Shown here: one piece after another, positions 1 to 8,898 of the stretch
How positions within the stretch are numbered: position 1 is the stretch's first letter
Layout: every line of letters begins with the position of its first letter
Origin: Ureibacillus chungkukjangi
Lineage (GTDB): Bacteria > Bacillota > Bacilli > Bacillales_A > Planococcaceae
DNA: 64,000 bases
Reading direction: 5' to 3'
Assembly (NCBI RefSeq): GCF_003217295.1
Contig: NZ_QJTJ01000006.1
Location: 87,109-151,108, forward strand
Notes under the pieces: model-generated
What the model was told of the DNA's origin: nothing
Database searches by the model: none
Seen by the model: only the letters and a program-made list of their open reading frames with translations
Made by a program: the position numbers and the translations under genes

Positions 1-2
1 AA

Positions 3-80
3 GAAAACTATCCTGACGCAGAAGTTGAAATTGTTGAAGGAAAACAATCGTTATATCCATTTATCCTTTCGATTGAATAA
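3..80 (+). CDS. fakA: Fatty acid kinase subunit FakA (YloV), C-terminal end only
   Basis: An open frame runs in from the left edge and stops with TAA at 78-80. The last 25 residues end in SLYPFILSIE, which resembles the extreme C-terminus of the DAK2-domain protein YloV/FakA (typically a G-G-Q-P-L-Y-Y-Y-I-F-S-V-E tail). FakA is the ATP-binding subunit that phosphorylates FakB-bound fatty acids. In B. subtilis yloV lies directly upstream of sdaAB, as here. The bulk of the gene lies outside the window, so the call rests on this short tail plus synteny. Confidence 0.7.
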   Translation, partial: ENYPDAEVEIVEGKQSLYPFILSIE

Positions 81-107
81 TTGGTCGGAATATATTTTAA
101 GGCTAAA

Positions 108-168
108 TAAAAAGCTAACCTCAAAAAGTTGTACAAGAAACTTCTTTTTGTGGTTAGCTTTTTTGTAT
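108..168 (+). terminator. Intrinsic terminator after fakA
   Basis: A stem of about 15 bp with one mismatch (GCTAACCTCAAAAAG pairing with CTTTTTGTGGTTAGC) is followed by a T-run ending near 168. It closes the upstream fakA transcript and separates it from the serine dehydratase genes. Confidence 0.85.
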
Positions 169-301
169 TTTAAAGAAAAACATCAAAAAGAAGTCAATTT
201 AAAATAACCCTTAATATCAATCCAATATTCACCAAGTGGCGTGCCCTCAAGGTTATTTAATCGATTTTCTGAAAAAAGAAGTATTCAAAAAAATATATAT
301 T

Positions 302-388
302 TTGTGTGTCTATGATCCTTCATGATAAACTATGCTTAAAATAATAGATTTAATTTCGATAACAAATCATTTCAGATTTTAATATAAT
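302..388 (+). promoter_or_regulatory. Candidate promoters for sdaAB-sdaAA-recG
   Basis: The 240 bases before sdaAB hold no gene and are AT-rich. Two sigma-A-like candidates are visible: TTGTGT (302-307), 18 bp, TAAACT (326-331), and ATAACA (359-364), 18 bp, TATAAT (383-388). The second has the better -10 box and lies 22 bp before the start codon. Neither is a strong match overall, so which is used is open. Confidence 0.35.
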
Positions 389-410
389 TGAGAATAAGGG
401 GGAGAGTAGG

Positions 411-1073
411 TTGAAATTTACTTCAGTTTTTGACATTATCGGTCCAGTAATGATTGGACCATCGTCTTCTCATACAGCGGGTGCTGCTCGTATCGGACGA
501 GTTGCAAGAGATTTATTTGGCCGAAAACCTAAATGGGCGAAAATCCATCTTTATGGTTCTTTTGCCGAGACATATAAAGGACATGGTACAGATGTAGCGG
601 TAGTTGGTGGATTATTAGATTTTGATACATTTGATGAACGCATAAAAACAGCCTTTGAGCATGCAAAGAATGAAGGACTTGAATTTGAAATCATACCAGA
701 AACAGCAAATAAAGAGCATCCAAATACAGCGAGAATAGTAATGGGTGACGAAACAAGCGAAATGTCGGTAGAAGGGATTTCTATCGGTGGGGGTAAAATC
801 GAAATTAGTGAAGTGAACGGCTTTAAGCTTCGATTAAATGGTGGGATGCCAGCAATATTGGTTGTCCATGACGACCGTGCTGGATGTATTGCAAACGTTG
901 CAAACTGCTTAGCGATGCACCATGTAAATATTGGGCATATGGAAGTATCGAGAATTGAACGTGGCCAAACAGCATTGATGGTAATTGAAGTCGATCAAAA
1001 TATTGAAGAACGTATTTTGCAACAGATTTCATTGATTCCTAATATTACAAAAGTATCAAAAATTAATAACTAG
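411..1073 (+). CDS. sdaAB: L-serine dehydratase, iron-sulfur-dependent, beta subunit
   Basis: Together with SdaAA it deaminates L-serine to pyruvate and ammonia in the cytoplasm. The 220-residue protein has the conserved GPSSSHTAG stretch (about 16-24) of the beta domain. A C-terminal ACT domain (about 148-218, beginning ILVVHDDRAG) probably senses serine. The TTG start follows an AAGGGGGAG ribosome site by about 6 bases. The split beta/alpha arrangement, with sdaAA 12 bp downstream, is the usual Bacillota form rather than the fused enterobacterial enzyme. Confidence 0.95.
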   Translation: MKFTSVFDIIGPVMIGPSSSHTAGAARIGRVARDLFGRKPKWAKIHLYGSFAETYKGHGTDVAVVGGLLDFDTFDERIKTAFEHAKNEGLEFEIIPETANKEHPNTARIVMGDETSEMSVEGISIGGGKIEISEVNGFKLRLNGGMPAILVVHDDRAGCIANVANCLAMHHVNIGHMEVSRIERGQTALMVIEVDQNIEERILQQISLIPNITKVSKINN

Positions 1074-1085
1074 GGAGTGAGCTTT

Positions 1086-1979
1086 GTGGACGTATTATTT
1101 CACAATGTAAGAGAATTGGTTGAACTTGCTGAAAAAGAAAATAAGCTCATTTCTGACATCATGATAGAACAAGAAATGAATATGACTGGTCGCACGAGAG
1201 AAGAGATTTTCGCTCAGATGGACCGAAATTTAGTTGTTATGGAGCAAGCAGTTGAACGTGGGCTAAACGGGGTTCAGTCTGTTTCGGGCTTAACGGGCGG
1301 CGATGCAGTTTTACTTCAAAAGTATATTGCTTCAGGTAAAAGTCTTTCTGGGGACCTTTTATTAGATGCTGTAAGTAAAGCAGTAGCAACAAACGAAGTA
1401 AATGCAGCAATGGGAACAATATGTGCAACGCCAACCGCTGGATCTGCTGGAGTCGTACCAGGTACACTATTTGCTGTAAAAAATAAATTAAATCCTACAC
1501 GTGAACAGATGATTAATTTCCTATTCACATCTGGGGCATATGGATTTGTTGTAGCTAATAACGCCTTTATCTCTGGAGCTGCAGGTGGGTGTCAGGCTGA
1601 AGTTGGTTCTGCAGCTGGTATGGCAGCAGCAGCAATTGTAGAGATGGCTGGTGGCACGCCTGCCCAAACTGCGGAAGCGTTTGCAATTACATTAAAGAAT
1701 ATGCTAGGGCTTGTATGTGACCCAGTTGCAGGGCTTGTAGAGGTTCCATGTGTAAAACGAAATGCAATGGGGGCAGCAAATGCAATGGTCGCTGCAGATA
1801 TGGCGCTTGCTGGAATAACTAGCCGAATTCCTTGTGATGAAGTAATTGGAGCAATGTTTAGAATCGGTCAAACGATGCATCCAAGCTTAAAAGAAACAGC
1901 TCGTGGAGGACTTGCTGCAACACCAACAGGTAAAGCACTAGCTGCCAAAATTTTTGGAAGTGCAGTACAAGTTGACTAA
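1086..1979 (+). CDS. sdaAA: L-serine dehydratase, iron-sulfur-dependent, alpha subunit
   Basis: This is the catalytic subunit partner of SdaAB, carrying an oxygen-sensitive 4Fe-4S cluster. Conserved cysteines at about 169 (GGCQAEVGS), 211 (CDPVAG) and 222 (EVPC) are the likely cluster ligands. The frame is open from a GTG at 1077, but that GTG lies inside the ribosome site (GGGAGTG). GTG at 1086 has correct spacing and gives MDVLFHNVRE, which aligns with the short N-terminus of the family, so it is preferred. The length of 297 residues is normal. Confidence 0.95.
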   Translation: MDVLFHNVRELVELAEKENKLISDIMIEQEMNMTGRTREEIFAQMDRNLVVMEQAVERGLNGVQSVSGLTGGDAVLLQKYIASGKSLSGDLLLDAVSKAVATNEVNAAMGTICATPTAGSAGVVPGTLFAVKNKLNPTREQMINFLFTSGAYGFVVANNAFISGAAGGCQAEVGSAAGMAAAAIVEMAGGTPAQTAEAFAITLKNMLGLVCDPVAGLVEVPCVKRNAMGAANAMVAADMALAGITSRIPCDEVIGAMFRIGQTMHPSLKETARGGLAATPTGKALAAKIFGSAVQVD

Positions 1980-4017
1980 TGTATTAGAACCAATTACGGC
2001 ATTAAAGGGTATTGGAAAAGAAACGGCTGAGCACCTAAGTGAAATGGGTATTTACACTATCGAAGATCTAATTTGGACGTTCCCCTATCGTCATGAAGAT
2101 TTTCGGCTAAAGGATTTAGCAGAAACACCGCATAATGAAAAAGTAACAATTGAAGCAAGAGTTGAAAGTGTTCCTTCAGTTCTTTATCTAGGGAAAAATA
2201 AATCTAGAATACAAGTAACAGTGCTAGCCGGAAGACATCTTGTGAAGGTTGTATTTTTTAATCAAAATTATTTAAGAACTAAGCTTACGCCAGGTGAAAT
2301 CGTAACGGTCTCAGGAAAATGGGACCGTGGTCGACAAGTCATTAATGGCACGTCTATAAAATTTGGACCTAAAACAGATAATACTGATTTTGAGCCAGTT
2401 TATAGCTTAAAGGGCAATATTCATCAGAATAGATTTCGCAAGTATATGCGTCAGGCTTTAGATTTACTTGATGGTGAAATGGCTGAAACACTTCCAAGTC
2501 ATTTGATTGAGCAATATCAATTGCCAACAATAACAGATGCCTTGGAGGGTGTTCATTTTCCTAAGGATGCAGATCATGCAAAACAAGCAAGAAGACGCTT
2601 TGTTTATGAGGAATTATTACATTTCCAGTTAAGAATTCAATCCTTACGTAAAATTCGCAAGGAAAACGAACAAGGTATCTCCATTCAGTATGATGTGAAA
2701 AAGGTTCGTGAATTTATTCAAAGTATTTCTTTTGAGCTGACAAATGCTCAAAAGCGAGTAGTCAATGAAATAAGCAAGGATTTAAAAGAGCCGCACCGCA
2801 TGAACCGACTTTTACAAGGGGATGTTGGTTCAGGGAAAACAATTGTCGCGGCTATAGGACTCTATTCAGCAGTAACAGCAGGCTATCAGGGGGCACTAAT
2901 GGCGCCAACTGAAATTTTAGCTGAACAGCATGCTGAATCCTTAAAAGGCTGGTTTGACCCGATTGGTGTGAAGGTGGCTATGCTTTCTGGTTCAACGAAA
3001 GCAAAAGACAAAAGAATCCTCCTAGAGCAATTACATAATGGGGAAATTGATATTTTAATCGGTACCCATGCCTTAATTCAGCCGGATGTAATCTTTAAAA
3101 ATCTTGGCTTCGTCATCACCGATGAGCAACATCGCTTTGGTGTAGAGCAGCGTAGAATTTTACGTGATAAGGGAATGAACCCTGACGTACTGTTCATGAC
3201 GGCTACACCAATTCCTAGAACGCTAGCAATCACTGCTTTTGGTGAAATGGACGTTTCCATTATCGATGAGCTACCTGCGGGACGTAAGCAGATTGAGACA
3301 CATTGGCTGAAAAAAGAACAATTGAATTCGAGCATAACGAAAATGGAATCTGAACTGCGCCATGGCAGACAAGCTTATGTAATATGTCCACTGATCGAGG
3401 AATCAGATAAATTAGATGTTCAAAATGCCGTCGAGGTTTATGAGCAGCTCGCTACAATTTTTAATGGTCGATTTAAAGTTGGTTTAATGCACGGAAGATT
3501 GCATTCTGATGAAAAGGATGCCGTGATGCGTGATTTCTCTAATGGAAAGATTGACGTATTAGTTTCCACAACGGTTGTAGAGGTAGGGGTTAATGTTCCG
3601 AATGCTACATTTATGATGATTTATGATGCAGATCGTTTTGGGCTTGCACAGCTTCACCAATTGCGCGGTCGTGTCGGTCGAGGCGAGCATCAATCGTATT
3701 GTGTACTTTTAGCTGACCCTAAATCAGAAGAAGGTAAAGAACGTATGATGTCTATGACACAAACGAATGATGGCTTCAAGCTTGCGGAAAAGGATTTAGA
3801 GCTTCGTGGACCTGGTGATTTCTTCGGGAAAAAGCAAAGCGGGCTCCCTGAGTTCAAAATGGCCGATCTCGTGCATGACTACCGAACATTAGAAGTGGCT
3901 AGACAGGATGCGGCAAAGCTTATTTATGAGGATGAATTCTGGAACTCTGACGAATATCAGCATTTACGTGAAATGCTAGAAGAGTCTGGTGTCTTAAATG
4001 GAGAACGAATAGATTGA
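1972..4017 (+). CDS. recG: ATP-dependent DNA helicase RecG
   Basis: RecG remodels stalled replication forks and branch-migrates Holliday junctions. Visible features are an N-terminal KGIG helix-hairpin segment, an OB-fold wedge (about 50-140), Walker A GDVGSGKT (about 283-290), the DEQH box, and motif VI within QLRGRVGRGEHQS. The start is uncertain: TTG 1954, GTG 1960 and TTG 1972 are all in frame. TTG 1972 overlaps the sdaAA stop by 8 bp and gives an N-terminus of the usual length (681 residues), so I chose it. The C-terminus matches family length. Confidence 0.95.
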   Translation: MTNVLEPITALKGIGKETAEHLSEMGIYTIEDLIWTFPYRHEDFRLKDLAETPHNEKVTIEARVESVPSVLYLGKNKSRIQVTVLAGRHLVKVVFFNQNYLRTKLTPGEIVTVSGKWDRGRQVINGTSIKFGPKTDNTDFEPVYSLKGNIHQNRFRKYMRQALDLLDGEMAETLPSHLIEQYQLPTITDALEGVHFPKDADHAKQARRRFVYEELLHFQLRIQSLRKIRKENEQGISIQYDVKKVREFIQSISFELTNAQKRVVNEISKDLKEPHRMNRLLQGDVGSGKTIVAAIGLYSAVTAGYQGALMAPTEILAEQHAESLKGWFDPIGVKVAMLSGSTKAKDKRILLEQLHNGEIDILIGTHALIQPDVIFKNLGFVITDEQHRFGVEQRRILRDKGMNPDVLFMTATPIPRTLAITAFGEMDVSIIDELPAGRKQIETHWLKKEQLNSSITKMESELRHGRQAYVICPLIEESDKLDVQNAVEVYEQLATIFNGRFKVGLMHGRLHSDEKDAVMRDFSNGKIDVLVSTTVVEVGVNVPNATFMMIYDADRFGLAQLHQLRGRVGRGEHQSYCVLLADPKSEEGKERMMSMTQTNDGFKLAEKDLELRGPGDFFGKKQSGLPEFKMADLVHDYRTLEVARQDAAKLIYEDEFWNSDEYQHLREMLEESGVLNGERID

Positions 4018-4020
4018 TCT

Positions 4021-4063
4021 AACGGTTTTCGCTATTATTAGCGGGAATCGTTTTATTTTTTTT
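4021..4063 (+). terminator. Intrinsic terminator after recG
   Basis: A 14-bp stem with G-U pairs (arms 4021-4034 and 4039-4052, TTAT loop) is followed by an interrupted T-run. It ends the sdaAB-sdaAA-recG transcript before the FapR-controlled operon. Confidence 0.8.
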
Positions 4064-4073
4064 GTAAAATATG

Positions 4074-4178
4074 AAATGGCGAGATTATTTGAAAAAGTAC
4101 CAGGATTATAGCGTAAAGTGGCTAGATTATCTTTCAAAGTGGCTGAATTCCTAGGGGAAGTGTCTAAATTATTACAAA
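4074..4178 (+). repeat. Degenerate 21-bp tandem repeat, five copies
   Basis: Five consecutive 21-bp units begin at 4074, 4095, 4116, 4137 and 4158. They share a frame of AAGTGGCT(A/G)(G/A)ATTAT followed by variable bases. The minus-strand open frame across it is just a heptapeptide echo of the 21-bp period, not a gene. A C-rich stretch (AACCCCACCTAGAATCCACC) follows at about 4177-4196. Confidence 0.8.
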
Positions 4179-4226
4179 CCCCACCTAGAATCCACCAGCA
4201 AGAACGAGAAACATCTAAATTCTCTC

Positions 4227-4255
4227 TTGCGTTCCTTTTTGTAGAAATGTATACT
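4227..4255 (+). promoter_or_regulatory. Sigma-A-type promoter of fapR-plsX-fabD-fabG
   Basis: TTGCGT (4227-4232), a 17-bp spacer and TATACT (4250-4255) form a good housekeeping promoter. The FapR operator begins 4 bp after the -10 box, so the transcription start falls inside or beside it. Confidence 0.75.
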
Positions 4256-4259
4256 GGTA

Positions 4260-4276
4260 TTAGTACCAAGTGCTAA
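4260..4276 (+). promoter_or_regulatory. FapR operator
   Basis: TTAGTACCAAGTGCTAA is a 17-bp inverted repeat (TTAGTAC/GTGCTAA with a 3-bp centre). It matches the known FapR box built around TTAGTACC and AGTCTTAA-like halves. Its position just downstream of the -10 box and upstream of fapR implies autorepression of the lipid operon, relieved by malonyl-CoA or malonyl-ACP as in B. subtilis. Confidence 0.85.
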
Positions 4277-4303
4277 AAAAACTAGAAGTAGGTGACGAGT
4301 GTT

Positions 4304-4894
4304 TTGAAGCGTACCAAAAAAGAACGGCAAAGACTACTAACTGAAACAATTGAAGATAACCCATTCGTCACTGATGAACAATTAGCTTCACAGTTTGGAG
4401 TCAGCGTTCAAACCATTCGCCTCGATCGCATGGAACTATCTATTCCTGAATTGCGCGAACGTATTAAAGACGTTGCAGCACAAAATTATGAGAATGAAGT
4501 AAAATCTTTACCATTAGACGAAGTAATTGGTGAAATTATTGATATAGAATTAGATCAACGAGCATTATCCATTTTTGATGTAAAGGATGAGCATGTTTTT
4601 CAACGTAACGGCATTGCAAGGGGGCATCATTTATTTGCCCAGGCAAATTCGCTAGCTGTAGCCGTTATCAATGATGAACTAGCGCTTACCGTTAAGTCAA
4701 ACGTGGTGTTTGTAAAGCCTGTAAAAGCAGGAGATCGTGTAATTACAAAAGCAATTGTTCGTAATAGGAATAGTGAAAAAAATCGTACATATATAGATGT
4801 AGTATCAACTGTAAATAATGAAACAGTGTTTAAAGGTGAATTTGAAATGTACCGCACGAAAGGTTCAGGTGACAATAATGAAGTTAGCAATTGA
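4304..4894 (+). CDS. fapR: Transcription factor FapR, malonyl-CoA-responsive repressor of lipid synthesis
   Basis: FapR represses fatty acid and phospholipid genes and is released by malonyl-CoA or malonyl-ACP. The N-terminus holds a DeoR-like helix-turn-helix ([22 protein letters not shown], about 25-46). The C-terminal half is a hotdog-fold effector domain containing the conserved [19 protein letters not shown] segment. TTG 4304, 8 bases after AGGTGA, gives [12 protein letters not shown], aligning with the short N-terminus of known FapR. A GTG at 4292 is also in frame but overlaps the ribosome site. The gene overlaps plsX by 17 bp. Confidence 0.96.
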   Translation: MKRTKKERQRLLTETIEDNPFVTDEQLASQFGVSVQTIRLDRMELSIPELRERIKDVAAQNYENEVKSLPLDEVIGEIIDIELDQRALSIFDVKDEHVFQRNGIARGHHLFAQANSLAVAVINDELALTVKSNVVFVKPVKAGDRVITKAIVRNRNSEKNRTYIDVVSTVNNETVFKGEFEMYRTKGSGDNNEVSN

Positions 4895-5870
4895 TGGAAT
4901 GGGTGGGGACAATGCTCCAAAGGCAATCGTTGAAGGTGTATTGCTTGCATTAGAAGATTTTCCAAACCTAGAGGTCCAGTTATATGGTAAACAGCAAGAA
5001 ATGCAGCCTTTTTTGAAAGAGCATGCCCGTCTTGAAGTAATTCATTGTGAAGAAGTTGTTGAAGCTGAGGACGATCCAGCTCGTGCTGTTCGTCGCAAGA
5101 AGGATTCATCGATGACGAAAATTCTTGAAGCAGTTACAGATCTGCGTGCAGATGCGTGTTTATCTGCAGGAAATACGGGAGCTTTAATGGCTGGAGGTTT
5201 ATTTAAAGTAGGACGTATCGAGGGTATTGCTCGTCCAGCATTAGCTACAACATTACCGACAATTGATGGCCAAGGCTTTTTAATGCTTGATTTGGGTGCT
5301 AATGCCGATGCAAAACCTGAGAATATTGTACAGTACGCCATAATGGGCTATATTTATGCAAAAAAAGTTAGAGGCATCGACAATCCTCGAGTAGGATTAT
5401 TAAATATCGGTACAGAAGATAAAAAAGGGAACGAATTAACAAAGCAAGCGTTTACTTTGTTAAAGGAAGCTGACATTAACTTTATTGGCAATGTTGAGTC
5501 TCGTGATTTATTAGACAATGTAGCTGATGTTGTGGTGACTGACGGCTTCACAGGAAATATGGTTTTGAAAACGATTGAAGGTACGGCTGGCGCAATGATG
5601 TCTATGCTAAAAGAAGCCTTTATGGCTTCTGCTAAAACAAAAATCGGTGCTGTACTTATGAAAACTGAGCTGAAAAAGCTTAAAGGTAAATTAGATTATT
5701 CTGAGCATGGTGGAGCGGCGCTGTTTGGTCTTAAAGCACCTGTTATTAAAGCCCACGGATCATCAAATGCAAGAGCAATCTATAGTGCAATACGACAAGC
5801 ATCTATTATGGCTGAACATAATGTAACAAAAGATATTGCCGAAACAATTGCACAAAGCCAAGAACAATAA
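4878..5870 (+). CDS. plsX: Phosphate acyltransferase PlsX
   Basis: PlsX converts acyl-ACP and phosphate to acyl-phosphate, the donor for PlsY in glycerophospholipid synthesis. The start [14 protein letters not shown] is diagnostic, as is the internal [15 protein letters not shown] 4878 lies inside the end of fapR with only a CAGGTGA ribosome site, so translation is probably coupled to fapR. In-frame codons exist further upstream (4818), but the protein family begins at [10 protein letters not shown]. At 330 residues it has normal length. Confidence 0.96.
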   Translation: MKLAIDGMGGDNAPKAIVEGVLLALEDFPNLEVQLYGKQQEMQPFLKEHARLEVIHCEEVVEAEDDPARAVRRKKDSSMTKILEAVTDLRADACLSAGNTGALMAGGLFKVGRIEGIARPALATTLPTIDGQGFLMLDLGANADAKPENIVQYAIMGYIYAKKVRGIDNPRVGLLNIGTEDKKGNELTKQAFTLLKEADINFIGNVESRDLLDNVADVVVTDGFTGNMVLKTIEGTAGAMMSMLKEAFMASAKTKIGAVLMKTELKKLKGKLDYSEHGGAALFGLKAPVIKAHGSSNARAIYSAIRQASIMAEHNVTKDIAETIAQSQEQ

Positions 5871-5897
5871 TTCCATTTATTTTAAGGGGATAAAGGG

Positions 5898-5909
5898 ATG
5901 AAACGTTAG
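5898..5909 (+). other. Possible minimal ORF (Met-Lys-Arg-stop) ahead of fabD
   Basis: Between plsX and fabD, AAGGGG (5883-5888) is followed at about 9 bases by ATG-AAA-CGT-TAG. The fabD ribosome site AAAGGGG starts right after this stop. This could be a leader minicistron that hands ribosomes to fabD, or chance; the sequence alone cannot decide. Confidence 0.25.
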
Positions 5910-5924
5910 AAAAGGGGATTGGAT

Positions 5925-6875
5925 ATGACGAAAATAGCTTTTATTTTTCCGGGTCAAGGCTCGCAGCAGGTAGGAATGGGACAAGAATTCATTCAAACTA
6001 GTAAGGAAAGTAAAGCTTTTTATGAAAAGTGTGATGAAGTACTTCAATTTTCATTATCAAACTTAATGCTAAATGGTCCTGCTGAGGAGTTAACACTTAC
6101 TTACAATGCCCAACCGGCATTATTGACAACAGGAGTAATGGTAGCACAAAAGCTAATCGATGCAGGCATTAAACCAGATTATACAGCAGGACATTCATTA
6201 GGTGAATATAGTGCCTTTGTTACTTCAGGTGCGCTATCCTTTGAAGATGCAGTGTTAACGGTTCATAAACGTGGCTTGTTCATGAATGAGGCTGTACCTG
6301 CAGGTGAAGGTGCGATGGCTGCAATTTTAGGCTTGGATGCAAAAAGCCTAAAAGCGGTTTGTGATCAGATCACGACTGAAGGAAATATAGTTCAGCTAGC
6401 TAATTTAAACTGTCCTGGCCAGATTGTTATTTCGGGCACTAAGGAAGGAGTTGAAAAAGCATCTGTAGCAGCTAAAGAAGCAGGGGCAAAACGCGCCATT
6501 CCTTTAGTAGTAAGTGGCCCATTCCATTCTGAGCTAATGCGTGAGGCAGCAGAAAAACTGCAAGAGGTAATTGATGCGATTGAGATTCAAGCTCCACATA
6601 CACCGATTATCAGTAATGTTGGTGCAGAGCTTTTAGAGGATCCAGCAGCAATTCGAAACGAAATGATTGAACAAGTATATAGCCCAGTTTTATGGGAAGA
6701 CGATGTTCGTAAATTGTTAGAGCTTGGTGTAACTACCTTTATCGAATGTGGGCCAGGAAAAGTACTTTCAGGGCTTGTAAAAAAAGTCGACCGTTCTGTC
6801 AAAACATATTGTGTGCATGATGAAGCGACACTTGAGGAAGTCATCGAAGCGATTGGAGTGAGCCAAATTGGGTAA
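5925..6875 (+). CDS. fabD: Malonyl-CoA:ACP transacylase FabD
   Basis: FabD transfers malonyl groups from CoA to acyl carrier protein, feeding fatty acid elongation. Visible are the N-terminal FPGQGSQ motif, the nucleophile Ser91 in GHSLGEY, and the catalytic His201 in [11 protein letters not shown] 5925 follows AAAGGGGATTGG at suitable spacing; a TTG at 5919 is in frame but less well placed. The 316-residue length is typical. The C-terminal 8 bp overlap the start of fabG. Confidence 0.96.
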   Translation: MTKIAFIFPGQGSQQVGMGQEFIQTSKESKAFYEKCDEVLQFSLSNLMLNGPAEELTLTYNAQPALLTTGVMVAQKLIDAGIKPDYTAGHSLGEYSAFVTSGALSFEDAVLTVHKRGLFMNEAVPAGEGAMAAILGLDAKSLKAVCDQITTEGNIVQLANLNCPGQIVISGTKEGVEKASVAAKEAGAKRAIPLVVSGPFHSELMREAAEKLQEVIDAIEIQAPHTPIISNVGAELLEDPAAIRNEMIEQVYSPVLWEDDVRKLLELGVTTFIECGPGKVLSGLVKKVDRSVKTYCVHDEATLEEVIEAIGVSQIG

Positions 6876-7614
6876 ATTAGACGGAAAAACAGCGATCGTT
6901 ACAGGAGCATCTCGCGGAATTGGACGAGCAATTGCACTACAGATTGCTAGTGAGGGTGCTAATGTTGTCGTGAATTTTAGTGGAAGTGAGCAAAAAGCTA
7001 GTGAAGTAGTTAAAGAGATTCAAAATCTTGGCTCACAAGCAATTGCTGTACAAGCTAATATATCAGATAATAATTCTGTTCAAGAGCTAATGAATGCAAC
7101 GATGGAACAATTTGGAGCAATTGATATTTTGGTTAATAATGCTGGAATCACTCGCGACAATCTTTTAATGCGTATGAAGGAAGATGAGTGGGATGATGTC
7201 ATCAACACCAATTTAAAAGGTGTGTTCCTATGTACAAAAGCAGTTACTCGTCAAATGATGAAGCAGCGTGCAGGGCGTATTATTAATATTTCTTCTATTG
7301 TTGGAGTAATGGGCAATGCAGGCCAGGCGAATTATGTAGCAGCAAAGGCTGGAGTGATTGGTTTAACAAAAACAACGGCTCGTGAGCTTGCTTCTCGTAA
7401 TATTTTAGTTAATGCTATTGCACCAGGTTTTATCACGACTGAAATGACAGATACTTTACCAGAGGATGTAAAGAGCTCGATGCTAAACCAAATTCCTCTT
7501 GCAAAACTTGGTAATCCAGAGGATGTCGCTAAGGCTGTAGTATTCCTAGCTTCAGATGACGCAAGCTATATGACAGGTCAGACCCTTCATATAGACGGCG
7601 GAATGTATATGTAA
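6868..7614 (+). CDS. fabG: 3-oxoacyl-ACP reductase FabG
   Basis: This NADPH-dependent short-chain dehydrogenase reduces 3-ketoacyl-ACP in each elongation round. The cofactor motif TGASRGIG (12-19), NNAG (about 90-93) and the Ser143-Tyr156-Lys160 catalytic set are all present. The TTG start at 6868 follows GGAGTG by 7 bases and overlaps fabD by 8 bp, a sign of coupled translation. At 248 residues it is normal for FabG. Confidence 0.96.
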   Translation: MGKLDGKTAIVTGASRGIGRAIALQIASEGANVVVNFSGSEQKASEVVKEIQNLGSQAIAVQANISDNNSVQELMNATMEQFGAIDILVNNAGITRDNLLMRMKEDEWDDVINTNLKGVFLCTKAVTRQMMKQRAGRIINISSIVGVMGNAGQANYVAAKAGVIGLTKTTARELASRNILVNAIAPGFITTEMTDTLPEDVKSSMLNQIPLAKLGNPEDVAKAVVFLASDDASYMTGQTLHIDGGMYM

Positions 7615-7626
7615 TATTGATGGTAT

Positions 7627-7656
7627 TTGACAATGAATCTATTATTAAACTATGTT
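7627..7656 (+). promoter_or_regulatory. Candidate promoter for acpP
   Basis: A perfect -35 box TTGACA (7627-7632) is followed after 18 bp by TATGTT (7651-7656). acpP is highly expressed and is separated from fabG by 127 bp, so its own promoter makes sense. A second, perfect TATAAT near 7712 lacks a convincing -35 box. Confidence 0.5.
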
Positions 7657-7741
7657 TGTAAATATTAATGGAATAATATTATTGTTCTTAGTTTGGCAAA
7701 TATAGTTTTCTATAATACTTTTTTGAGGGGAGGTGAACGAT

Positions 7742-7978
7742 TTGGCTACAGTATTAGAACGTGTTACAAAAGTTGTCGTTGACCGATTAGGTGTTGACGA
7801 AAGCGAAGTAAAAGTAGAAGCTTCTTTCCGTGAGGATTTAGGCGCAGACTCATTAGACGTTGTTGAGTTAGTAATGGAACTTGAAGATGAGTTTGATATG
7901 GAAATTTCAGACGAGGATGCTGAAAAAATCGCAACTGTTGGCGACGCTATCAGTTACATTGAAACTAAAGTAAGCTAA
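7742..7978 (+). CDS. acpP: Acyl carrier protein
   Basis: This is the small acidic carrier of growing acyl chains. Its phosphopantetheine attachment site is Ser37 in GADSLDVVE, followed by the conserved [20 protein letters not shown] helix II-III region. The TTG start at 7742 follows a strong GGGGAGGTGA site and gives MATVLERV, matching the family start; a GTG at 7733 lies within the ribosome site. At 78 residues it is typical. Confidence 0.97.
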   Translation: MATVLERVTKVVVDRLGVDESEVKVEASFREDLGADSLDVVELVMELEDEFDMEISDEDAEKIATVGDAISYIETKVS

Positions 7979-7993
7979 TCGATATATATCGAT

Positions 7994-8045
7994 AAAAGAG
8001 GTGCAGTTTAAGCGAAAAGCGAAAACTTTGTGCCTCTTTTTATAT
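7994..8045 (+). terminator. Intrinsic terminator after acpP
   Basis: AAAAGAGGTGCAGTTT and AAAACTTTGTGCCTCTTTT form a long imperfect stem around a GCG-rich loop, ending in TTTTTAT. It lies 16 bp after the acpP stop. A 16-bp perfect palindrome (ATCGATATATATCGAT, 7978-7993) sits between the stop codon and this terminator. Confidence 0.75.
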
Positions 8046-8135
8046 TAGTTTGCAGTATAATTAAAGAAAAGTTGAATTTCTAACGGTTTACAAGGTAAAC
8101 TATACGTTAGAATCTATTAGGAAGGCCGATTGTTC

Positions 8136-8897
8136 ATGACAATAAGAAAAAAAGGTAATAATCAAAAAGCTGGTGTATTACCTGAAAAAGTAAGACATCA
8201 ATTTGAATTTCTGCAAGAGGAGTTAAATATTTATTTTCGAAATAAAAGTTTACTTTACCAAGCTTTTACGCATTCATCTTATGTGAATGAGCATCGTAGA
8301 AAATTATTTACCGACAATGAAAGACTAGAGTTTTTGGGAGACGCTGTACTAGAGCTTTCTGTATCTAAATACCTTTTTGAAAAGTATCCGCATATGAGTG
8401 AAGGAGAGCTAACAAAGCTTCGTGCTTCAATTGTTTGTGAGCCATCTCTTGTTATTTTTGCCAATGAATTAAACTTTGGTAAATATGTATTATTAGGAAA
8501 AGGTGAGGAACTAACAGGTGGTCGTGAGCGTCCCGCACTATTAGCAGACGTATTTGAATCATTTATAGGTTCACTTTATTTAGACCAAGATTTAGAAAAT
8601 GTTGTTGAATTTTTAGAACGAATTGTATTCCCAAAAGTAGAAGTCGGTGCTTTTTCGCATGTGATGGATTTCAAAAGTCAGCTACAAGAAATGGTTCAAC
8701 AATCAAACAATGGTACATTGCATTATGAAATTGTCGATGAAAAAGGACCGGCACATAATCGTACATTCGTTTCCCGCGTTTTATTAAATGACAAGGAACT
8801 AGGAATTGGACGAGGAAAATCAAAGAAAGAGGCTGAGCAACAAGCCGCGCAAAATGCGATGGTGACATTGAATCAGTCTAGCATTAAGGAGGATTAG
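8136..8897 (+). CDS. rnc: Ribonuclease III
   Basis: RNase III cleaves double-stranded RNA in rRNA and mRNA maturation. The signature [13 protein letters not shown] is at about 61-73 and carries the first acidic pair. The second catalytic acids are Asp138 and Glu141 in [12 protein letters not shown] double-stranded-RNA-binding domain occupies about 178-250. ATG 8136 is preferred over TTG 8130, which lies too close to the AGGAAGG site. smc follows after one base. An adjacent RNase III is the usual partner of smc in Bacillota. Confidence 0.95.
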   Translation: MTIRKKGNNQKAGVLPEKVRHQFEFLQEELNIYFRNKSLLYQAFTHSSYVNEHRRKLFTDNERLEFLGDAVLELSVSKYLFEKYPHMSEGELTKLRASIVCEPSLVIFANELNFGKYVLLGKGEELTGGRERPALLADVFESFIGSLYLDQDLENVVEFLERIVFPKVEVGAFSHVMDFKSQLQEMVQQSNNGTLHYEIVDEKGPAHNRTFVSRVLLNDKELGIGRGKSKKEAEQQAAQNAMVTLNQSSIKED

Positions 8898-8898
8898 T

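Noticed and set aside
25..207. 60-codon plus-strand frame at the left edge
   Set aside because: Out of frame with the fakA tail and runs through the terminator.
3994..4269. Minus-strand frame over the recG-fapR gap
   Set aside because: It crosses a terminator, a 21-bp array, the fapR promoter and the FapR box; a repeat echo.
7978..7993. Perfect palindrome ATCGATATATATCGAT after acpP
   Set aside because: It starts on the stop codon and is a simple alternating AT sequence; with no promoter nearby a regulatory role is unlikely.
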